A stretch of DNA of 64,000 nt. Source: RHKX01 sp963826475 (GTDB lineage Bacteria > Actinomycetota > Thermoleophilia > Solirubrobacterales > 70-9). Made by a program: the position numbers and the translations under genes. Below are positions 58,297-64,000 of the stretch, in pieces (the stretch's first letter is position 1; each line of letters begins with the position of its first letter). The stretch lies in NCBI GenBank assembly GCA_963826475.1, contig CAWGXC010000003.1:1550001-1614000 (forward strand). Direction: 5' to 3'. The notes beneath the pieces are model-generated. The model did no database searches, was not told the origin of the DNA, and was given only the letters and a program-made list of their open reading frames with translations.

Positions 58297-59511
58297 ATGG
58301 GCAGGGAGATGAATGCCGCCTCCCCCGCCCCCCGCCCTCAACTGGCCGCGGTCGCCATCCTCGTGGCCACCGCCGCGCTGCTCGCAGCCTGCTTCCTCGC
58401 CGGCACCGGCTTTGCGTCCGCCGCCGGCAAGCACCACGGCCATCACGGGGCCAAGAAGGCCTCCGCCGGACTCGCCGAGCCCGCGGCTTTCCTGCCGCCC
58501 AAGGGCAAGATCTTCAACGGCACCTCCGACACCGGGCAGACGTCGGACTTCCGCGAGTTCCAGAAGAGGACGGCCGCCCACGCCGCGGTGCTCCAGTCGT
58601 TCGAGTCGTGGGGCTACCTGCCTAAGGAGGCGCTCGCTCGCTGGACGGACACCAGGACCCGCGGGATGCTCAGCCTCTCGACGTCGCCCTGCTACGGGTG
58701 CAAGGAGGTCATCAGCCCGCAGAGCATCGCCAAGGGCAAGGGTGACGGATACATCCTCTCCCTTGCCAAGGCACTGACCGCCCGCTCGAAGCCGACCTAC
58801 ATCCGCCTCCTACCGGAGATGAACGGCTTTTGGAACCCCTACAGCGCCTACCACGGCGGCGGCGAGCTCAAGGACCAGGCCCATTCAACCAAGCAGTTCA
58901 AGCTCGCCTGGAAGCGATTCGTGCTGATCGCCCGCGGCGGCGAGCGCAAGGCGATCGACCGGCAGCTCCACAAGCTCGGCATGCCGGCGATCAAGGGCTC
59001 CAAGAGCGCCAAGCTCCCGGCGCCCAAGGTCGCGTTCGCATGGGTGCCCCAAACCGCCGGCTCGCCGAACATCAAGGGGAACCAGCCGCAGGATTACTTC
59101 CCGGGCTACGACTACGTCGACTGGGTCGGCGCCGACCTCTACGGCCAGTACCCGAACTTCGAGGGGCTGAAGGGCCTCTACAGGAAGTTCGACAAGGCGC
59201 CGTTCATGATCGGTGAGTGGTCGAGCTACAACGCCGACGATCCCAACTTCGTCAAGACGCTCTTCAACTGGATCGAGCACAGTGGCCGCGCCCGGATGGC
59301 CGTCAACTACCAAGGCTTCGGCGAGGGCGCCGACAACCCCTATGAGCTCGCCGACTTCCCGAAGAGCACGCACGACCTGCGACTGATCCTGAACAAGCGC
59401 GCGTATGAGCCGTTCGCGCCGGAGAACGCGACCCGGAAGGGCGGCAAGAGGAAGGGCGGCAAGGGCAAGGGCGCCAAGCACCACGGCCCGAAGCATCACC
59501 ACGGCTCCTAG
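58297..59511 (+). CDS. Secreted or membrane-anchored GH26-like glycoside hydrolase
   Basis: The 404-residue protein has an N-terminal hydrophobic segment (LAAVAILVATAALLAACFLA) containing a Cys that could serve as lipobox. A TIM barrel with beta-mannanase (GH26) features follows: the likely acid/base Glu174 in LLPEMNGFW, the nucleophile Glu307 in FMIGEWSS, and DYVDWVGADLYG. The C-terminal tail is His/Lys/Gly-rich (KGGKRKGGKGKGAKHHGP). It may trim a polysaccharide made by the genes downstream. The start at ATG 58297 has no clear Shine-Dalgarno; ATG 58309 is an alternative. Confidence 0.75.
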   Translation: MGREMNAASPAPRPQLAAVAILVATAALLAACFLAGTGFASAAGKHHGHHGAKKASAGLAEPAAFLPPKGKIFNGTSDTGQTSDFREFQKRTAAHAAVLQSFESWGYLPKEALARWTDTRTRGMLSLSTSPCYGCKEVISPQSIAKGKGDGYILSLAKALTARSKPTYIRLLPEMNGFWNPYSAYHGGGELKDQAHSTKQFKLAWKRFVLIARGGERKAIDRQLHKLGMPAIKGSKSAKLPAPKVAFAWVPQTAGSPNIKGNQPQDYFPGYDYVDWVGADLYGQYPNFEGLKGLYRKFDKAPFMIGEWSSYNADDPNFVKTLFNWIEHSGRARMAVNYQGFGEGADNPYELADFPKSTHDLRLILNKRAYEPFAPENATRKGGKRKGGKGKGAKHHGPKHHHGS

Positions 59512-59525
59512 CCCGCGGGCGGCGC

Positions 59526-59531
59526 TATCGT
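59526..59531 (+). promoter_or_regulatory. -10 box TATCGT for leaderless sugar-nucleotide gene
   Basis: TATCGT lies seven bases before the ATG at 59539. Confidence 0.55.
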
Positions 59532-59538
59532 GCCACCC

Positions 59539-60486
59539 ATGCCGACCTGCATAGTCACCGGTGGAGCCGGGTTCCTTGGATCACACCTCTGCGAGCACCT
59601 GCTCGGCAAGGGGCACCGCGTGATCTGCCTCGACAACCTCGACACGGGGTCGTTGCAGAACATCGACCACATCCGTGACCCCGACTTCGTCTTCTCCAAC
59701 CAGGACATCACCGAGACGGTCACGATCGACGAGCCGGTCGACTTCGTCTACCACCTGGCCTCGCCGGCGAGCCCGATCGACTACGCGCGGCTGCCGCTGC
59801 ACACGCTCAAGGTCGGCTCCTACGGAACCCACCACATGCTGGGAGTTGCGAAGGCGAAGCGCGCACGATTCCTGCTCGCCTCGACCTCGGAGGTCTACGG
59901 CGATCCGCAGATCCATCCACAGCCGGAGAGCTACTGGGGCCACGTCAACCCGATCGGCCCGCGCGGGGTCTACGACGAGGCCAAGCGCTACGCCGAGGCT
60001 CTCACGATGGCCTACCACCGCCAGCAGGGCGTCGACACCCACATCGTTCGCATCTTCAACACCTACGGCCCGCGAATGCGCCCCCACGACGGCCGCGCGA
60101 TCCCCACGTTCCTGAGGCAGGCGCTCCAGGACAAGCCGCTGACCGTCTTCGGCGACGGGTCGCAGACCCGCAGCTTCTGTTACGTCGACGACCTCGTCCT
60201 GGGCCTCGTCTCGCTGATGGAATCCGACGCCCATCTGCCGACGAACATCGGCAACCCGAACGAATACACCCTGCTGCAGCTCGCCGAGGCGGTCATCGCC
60301 GCGACCGAGTCGCGTTCGAAGATCGTCTTCGAGGCGCTGCCGATCGACGACCCCCAGGTCCGCCAGCCCGACATCACCCGGGCCCGTGAGCTGCTCGGCT
60401 GGGAGCCGAAGGTGGGCCTCGACGACGGCCTGCGCAGGACGATCGCCGAGTCGGGCATCGAGCGCCTCGTCGGCGCGACCGACTGA
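59539..60486 (+). CDS. UDP-glucuronate decarboxylase-like extended SDR
   Basis: The 315-residue enzyme has the NAD loop TGGAGFLGSHLCEHLL, STSEVYGDPQIHPQPESYWG, VNPIGPRGVYDEAKRYAEAL (Tyr-x3-Lys) and RIFNTYGPRMRPHDGR, the full set seen in UDP-xylose synthases. It should convert UDP-glucuronate to UDP-xylose in the cytosol. TATCGT lies seven bases before the ATG at 59539. A glycosyltransferase gene follows after five bases, so a surface glycan operon starts here. Confidence 0.9.
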   Translation: MPTCIVTGGAGFLGSHLCEHLLGKGHRVICLDNLDTGSLQNIDHIRDPDFVFSNQDITETVTIDEPVDFVYHLASPASPIDYARLPLHTLKVGSYGTHHMLGVAKAKRARFLLASTSEVYGDPQIHPQPESYWGHVNPIGPRGVYDEAKRYAEALTMAYHRQQGVDTHIVRIFNTYGPRMRPHDGRAIPTFLRQALQDKPLTVFGDGSQTRSFCYVDDLVLGLVSLMESDAHLPTNIGNPNEYTLLQLAEAVIAATESRSKIVFEALPIDDPQVRQPDITRARELLGWEPKVGLDDGLRRTIAESGIERLVGATD

Positions 60487-60491
60487 CGGCG

Positions 60492-61676
60492 GTGGAACCG
60501 CTGCGGATCGCCCATCTGACCGCAACCTTCCCGCCTTATCCGGGGGGGGCGGGCAACACCGCGTTTCGATTCGCCCGCGGGCAGGCGGAGCGCGGTCATC
60601 ACGTCGAGGTCTTCACGGCGGCCGCCGAGGGAGACGCGCCCGACCCCGGCGAGGCCGTCGTCCACCGCATCGAGCCAGTGATGGCGATCGGTAACGCTCC
60701 GCTCATCCCAAGCCTCGCCAGGCTCGACTCCTTCGACGTCGTCCACCTGCACTACCCGTTCATCTTCGGCTCGGAGCTGACGCTGCTCGGACGCATGCGG
60801 AAGCGCCGCCGCAGTGCGGCGCTGATCGTTCACTACAAGAACCGCTTGCTCGGCAAGGGGACCCGCGGGCTGATGTTCGAGACCTACGAGCACACGGTCG
60901 CTCCGGCCTTGATTCGAGCCGCCGACCGGATCCTGGTGCTGAGCGAGGACCACGCCCGCTCGGTCTCCTATCTCGAGCGGGCGCTCGAGCACAGTCCCGA
61001 GCGGCTGATCGAGATGCCCAACGGGGTCGACACGGATGCCTTCTCGCCGGGTCCGGACAGCAGCGGGCTGCGGGCTGAGCTCGGCATCCCCGGGGACGCC
61101 GTGGTCGCCGCGTTCGTCGCGACCCTCGACCGGGCCCATCACTTCAAGCGGGTCGACGTCGCGATCGAAGCGCTGGCGCGGACCCGAGCCCGCAACCTGC
61201 ACATGGTCGTCGCCGGCGGCGGCGAGCTGCTCGACGGTTTCCGGGCGGAGGCCGCGGCGGCCGGGCTCGGTGCACGCGTTCACTTCCTCGGCCGCGTCCC
61301 CCATGCCGAGCTGCCCGACGTGCTGCGGGCCTCCGACCTCTTCGTGCTGACGACGGAGCCACCGGAGTCGTTCGGGATCGTCCTGATCGAGGCGATGGCC
61401 TGCGGGCTGCCGGCGATCGCGACCGATTACCCGGGCGTCCGCGCCGTCGTCGACGAGAGCACCGGCATCCTGATTCCCGCGGCCGACTCCGCCGCCGGCG
61501 CCGAGGCCCTCGACCGGATGGTCGACATCGGCGCCGAGGGCCGGGAGCGCTTCGGCGCCGCCGGCCGGCGGAAGGCCGAGGAGCTGTGGGCGTGGCCGGC
61601 GCTGCTCGATCGCATGGAGGTGGCCTACGCCGAGGCGATCGACGCGCGTCAGGAGAAGCTCGGGGCGCCAGCGTGA
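60492..61676 (+). CDS. Glycosyltransferase family 4
   Basis: The 394-residue GT-B enzyme begins at GTG 60492 with LRIAHLTATFPPYPGGAGN (acceptor-side Gly-rich loop). Its donor-side domain includes IEMPNGVDTDAFSPG, FVATLDRAHHFKRVDVAIEA, RVHFLGRVPHAELPDVLRAS and PPESFGIVLIEAMACGLPAIA (E-x7-E). It would add a sugar to a membrane glycolipid or polymer precursor. It is coupled to the next gene by a GTGA overlap. Confidence 0.9.
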   Translation: MEPLRIAHLTATFPPYPGGAGNTAFRFARGQAERGHHVEVFTAAAEGDAPDPGEAVVHRIEPVMAIGNAPLIPSLARLDSFDVVHLHYPFIFGSELTLLGRMRKRRRSAALIVHYKNRLLGKGTRGLMFETYEHTVAPALIRAADRILVLSEDHARSVSYLERALEHSPERLIEMPNGVDTDAFSPGPDSSGLRAELGIPGDAVVAAFVATLDRAHHFKRVDVAIEALARTRARNLHMVVAGGGELLDGFRAEAAAAGLGARVHFLGRVPHAELPDVLRASDLFVLTTEPPESFGIVLIEAMACGLPAIATDYPGVRAVVDESTGILIPAADSAAGAEALDRMVDIGAEGRERFGAAGRRKAEELWAWPALLDRMEVAYAEAIDARQEKLGAPA

Positions 61677-62944
61677 GCCGCGCCCGCTCGCTCCTGCTCG
61701 TCTCCTACTTCTATCCGCCAACCAGGGACACCGGCGCGCAGCGGCCCGCGGCGATGGCGAAGTGGCTGCAGCGCATCGGCTGGAACGTGACCGTCCTGAC
61801 GACGAGCGCCTTCGGCGAACCTGAGCACGCCGGCGTCGGAACCGACGGCGTCACCGTCATCCGCACGCCCGACATGCAGACCTGGCGGGCGCGGATGGCC
61901 GGCCATGACCGGGTCGACTCCCTCTTCGACTCCGATAGCTACACCGGCAGGCCGCACCCCCTGAGCAAGGTGATCGTGCCCGAGCCGCTCGCCGTCGCGT
62001 GGGCCCCTTTCGCCCGCCACGCTGCGCTCAAGGCACATCGCGATGACCCGTTCGACTGCGTGCTGACGACGTCACCACCCGAGTCCGCCCACGCGGTCGG
62101 CCTGGCGCTTCGCCGTCGCGGAGTCCCGTGGGTCGCCGACATCCGCGACGCCTGGAGCTTCGAGCCGCTGCGCCCGCGGTTTCCGACCGCCGTGCAACAT
62201 CGCCTCGACGAGTGGCTGGAGCGCCGTTGGCTCGGGGCCGCCGACGAGGTCGTCTGCGTCAGCGAACCCGCCGCCGCGGACCTGCGCGAGCGCGACATCG
62301 CCGATCCCTGGGTGATCGCCAACGCCTGGGACCCTGATTCCGACCCCTCCCCCGAGGCCGTCACCTCCGTCGAGAACCTGCTCGACCCCCGTCGCGTCTC
62401 GCTGCTCTACACGGGGCGCTTCGGCAGCTTCGGTCGGGACCCGGCGGCGCTCGTCGCGGCCATCGGCAAGCTCGCCGTGGATGACCCCGAAGCCGCGGCC
62501 GACCTCGAGCTCGCCATCGCCGGGCCGCTCACCCCGGGCGAGCGCGCACTCCTGGGGACGCTGGAGAACGGCCCGGCGAAGCTCACGCTGCTGGGCAGCC
62601 TCGAGCGCGAACGCTCGCTGGCGCTGCAGCGCCGAGCCGATGCCCTGCTGCTGCTCGCGCAGCCGGCGCGCAGCCAGCTCGTCAACTTCAAGCTGTTCGA
62701 ATACCTGGCGACGGGCCGGCCGATCCTCGCCCTTGCGGCGGCCACCGAGGCCGGGCGGATCGCCGCTGAGCTCGGCGTCGCCCCGGTCGTTCGCGCCGAC
62801 GACGCCGGTGCGATCGCCGCGGCGCTGAAGACGCTGCTCGAGGGTGGGCTGCGAGATCCCGATCCAGCGGCCGCAGATCGCTATTCCTATCCCGCCGCGG
62901 CCGAGGCCATGTCCGGCGTCCTCGAATCCAGGATGGCCCGCTGA
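61673..62944 (+). CDS. Glycosyltransferase family 4
   Basis: The 423-residue GT-B enzyme starts at GTG 61673 within the stop of the previous gene. Visible parts are LLLVSYFYPPTRDTGAQRPA, VLTTSPPESAHAVGLALRRR, WVADIRDAWSFEPLRPR and the donor domain LLYTGRFGSFGRDPAALVAA, with FKLFEYLATGRPILALA replacing the usual E-x7-E loop. The layout resembles enzymes of polysaccharide or teichuronic-type polymer synthesis; donor and acceptor are unknown. It converges with the epimerase gene, one base apart. Confidence 0.88.
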   Translation: MSRARSLLLVSYFYPPTRDTGAQRPAAMAKWLQRIGWNVTVLTTSAFGEPEHAGVGTDGVTVIRTPDMQTWRARMAGHDRVDSLFDSDSYTGRPHPLSKVIVPEPLAVAWAPFARHAALKAHRDDPFDCVLTTSPPESAHAVGLALRRRGVPWVADIRDAWSFEPLRPRFPTAVQHRLDEWLERRWLGAADEVVCVSEPAAADLRERDIADPWVIANAWDPDSDPSPEAVTSVENLLDPRRVSLLYTGRFGSFGRDPAALVAAIGKLAVDDPEAAADLELAIAGPLTPGERALLGTLENGPAKLTLLGSLERERSLALQRRADALLLLAQPARSQLVNFKLFEYLATGRPILALAAATEAGRIAAELGVAPVVRADDAGAIAAALKTLLEGGLRDPDPAAADRYSYPAAAEAMSGVLESRMAR

Positions 62945-62945
62945 G

Positions 62946-64000
62946 CTAAGCCGCCGACCAGCGCTCGGCGTTCAGGTCGATCATCTCGCGCAGGATGTCG
63001 TCGATCCCGAACCGTGGCTCCCACCCGGGGTAGTCGGCCCGGAAGGGCGAGAGATCGGAGACCCACCAACGGTGATCGCCGATTCGCGCCTCCTCGCTGA
63101 GCGTCCAGTCGAGCTCACGGCCGCTCAGTCGCTCACAGGCAGCGATTGCCTCCAGCATCGAGCAGTTGCTGAATCGGCCGCCCCCGATGTTGTAGACGGC
63201 GCCGCTGCGCGGGGCCCGCTGGAACTCGAGGAAGGCTTCGACGAGGTCGGCGCAATGGATGTTGTCGCGGACCTGCTTGCCGCCGTAGCCGAAGACGGTG
63301 TACGGGCTGCCGGTCACCGTGCACCGCGCGAGATAGGCGAGGAATCCGTGCAGCTGCGCGCCCGCGTGCTGCGGCCCGGTCAGGCAGCCTCCGCGGAAGC
63401 ACACCGTCGGCATCGCGAAGTAACGACCGTATTCCTGGACCATGAGGTCCGCCGAGGCCTTCGACACGCCGAAGAGCGAATGGGTCGACTCGTCGATCGA
63501 CATCGAGGTGTCGATGCCCTCGTGGTAGCGATGCGAGCCCGGTAGCTCCAAACGGGTCTCGAGCTCCTCGAGAGGGAGGCGGTTCGGCGTGTCCCCGTAG
63601 ACCTTGTTGGTCGAGCAGAACACGAACGGAGCATCGGGCGCCGTCGCTCGCGCGGCCTCGAGCAGGTTGAGCGTCCCGAGGGCGTTGACGGTGAAGTCGG
63701 TTCGAGGATCTCGTGCGGCCCAATCGTGCGACGGCTGGGCGGCGGCATGAATCACGAGCTCGACCGGGCTCGGGGCCGTCCGGAAGGCCCGCGCCACGCC
63801 GTCGGCGTCGCGGACGTCGAGATCGAGGCAACGGAACTCGCTGTAGTCCTTCTCGAGCCGCGCGCTGATCGCCGCGGTGGAGGCCTCGGCGCCGAAGAAC
63901 TCCGCTCGCATGTCGTTGTCGATCCCGATCACGTCCCAGCCCGCCTCGACGAGGGCGCGGACCGACTCGGAGCCGATCAGGCCCCCGGATCCCGTAACGA
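62946..64000 (-). CDS. CDP-paratose 2-epimerase-like extended SDR, 5' end beyond window
   Basis: The frame is open through the right edge. The last bases of the window encode TGSGGLIGSE, the NAD-binding loop, so only a few N-terminal residues are missing. Further motifs are VIHAAAQPSHDWAARDP, FCSTNKVYGDTPN, GVSKASADLMVQEYGRYF (catalytic Ser region and following helix), CFRGGCLTGPQHAG and QVRDNIHCADLVEAFLE. This set matches the CDP-tyvelose/paratose epimerase group, although the exact sugar is uncertain. It fits the surface glycan block. Confidence 0.85.
   Translation of the reverse strand, partial: VTGSGGLIGSESVRALVEAGWDVIGIDNDMRAEFFGAEASTAAISARLEKDYSEFRCLDLDVRDADGVARAFRTAPSPVELVIHAAAQPSHDWAARDPRTDFTVNALGTLNLLEAARATAPDAPFVFCSTNKVYGDTPNRLPLEELETRLELPGSHRYHEGIDTSMSIDESTHSLFGVSKASADLMVQEYGRYFAMPTVCFRGGCLTGPQHAGAQLHGFLAYLARCTVTGSPYTVFGYGGKQVRDNIHCADLVEAFLEFQRAPRSGAVYNIGGGRFSNCSMLEAIAACERLSGRELDWTLSEEARIGDHRWWVSDLSPFRADYPGWEPRFGIDDILREMIDLNAERWSAA

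Overview
The window is high-GC DNA with frequent GTG and TTG starts, many secreted proteins and many genes that lack a Shine-Dalgarno but carry a TANNNT -10 box 6-10 nt before the start codon. This fits an actinobacterium. The secreted-protein style (PFLAYGDAG-type protein, FG-GAP subtilase with RTX repeats, Lys/Ala-rich tails, DUF3159, wax ester synthase) suggests Thermoleophilia / Solirubrobacterales. That placement is my inference from protein style, not from a marker gene.

Layout. 1-9.9 kb: an N-terminally membrane-embedded sensor cut by the left edge, a secreted protein, DUF3159 and EamA membrane proteins, an EVE protein, a DHA2 exporter, a BrkB/YihY protein, an ABC-F ATPase, a secreted lipase and an acetyltransferase. 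9.9-12.1 kb: a TetR repressor divergent from a YceI / NADPH-FMN reductase pair with two near-identical palindromic operators, then an FKBP isomerase. 12.1-23.3 kb: acetyltransferase, second DHA2 exporter, a 1464-residue secreted subtilase with a 29-glycine linker and RTX tail, a zinc-independent MDR oxidoreductase behind a GGTACT/AGTACC palindrome, a DUF4333 lipoprotein, cold-shock protein, a GT4 glycosyltransferase and a phosphotriesterase-like hydrolase. 23.4-26.4 kb: a Tat-exported PotD-type binding protein with PotB and PotC permeases but no ATPase. 27.3-30.2 kb: a GGDEF and an HD-GYP protein side by side (synthesis and breakdown of c-di-GMP).

32-43.5 kb: a MarR regulator and VOC protein controlled by a palindrome that recurs three times in the window, followed by a string of signalling genes (histidine kinase, response regulator, REC-PAS-GAF-GGDEF-EAL, B12-binding domain) and a large secreted BNR-repeat protein. 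These carry well over a dozen apparent frameshifts although their domains are otherwise well preserved. 43.3-47.7 kb: a mosaic accessory region with a broken ArsR gene, a VOC protein, a PEP-mutase-like enzyme, a truncated ECF sigma factor and two orphan genes. It is punctuated by partial copies of the 3' half of the intact tRNA-Arg(ACG) gene that closes the region, which marks it as an integration hotspot.

47.7-58.1 kb: BrkB paralogue, DUF3817, secreted phosphoesterase, DUF2007, HD hydrolase, a wax ester synthase/DGAT with an adjacent MerR regulator, a cytochrome P450 divergent from an SDR (probably lipid or hydrophobic substrate metabolism), a PLP amino-acid aldolase/deaminase-like enzyme between two tRNA-Ser genes, and a small acidic RTX protein. 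58.3-64 kb: a surface polysaccharide block with a GH26-like hydrolase, UDP-glucuronate decarboxylase, two GT4 glycosyltransferases and a CDP-paratose-2-epimerase-like enzyme cut by the right edge. No stretch longer than 300 bases is free of a gene or gene remnant. I saw no CRISPR array, transposase, integrase, prophage genes or rRNA.
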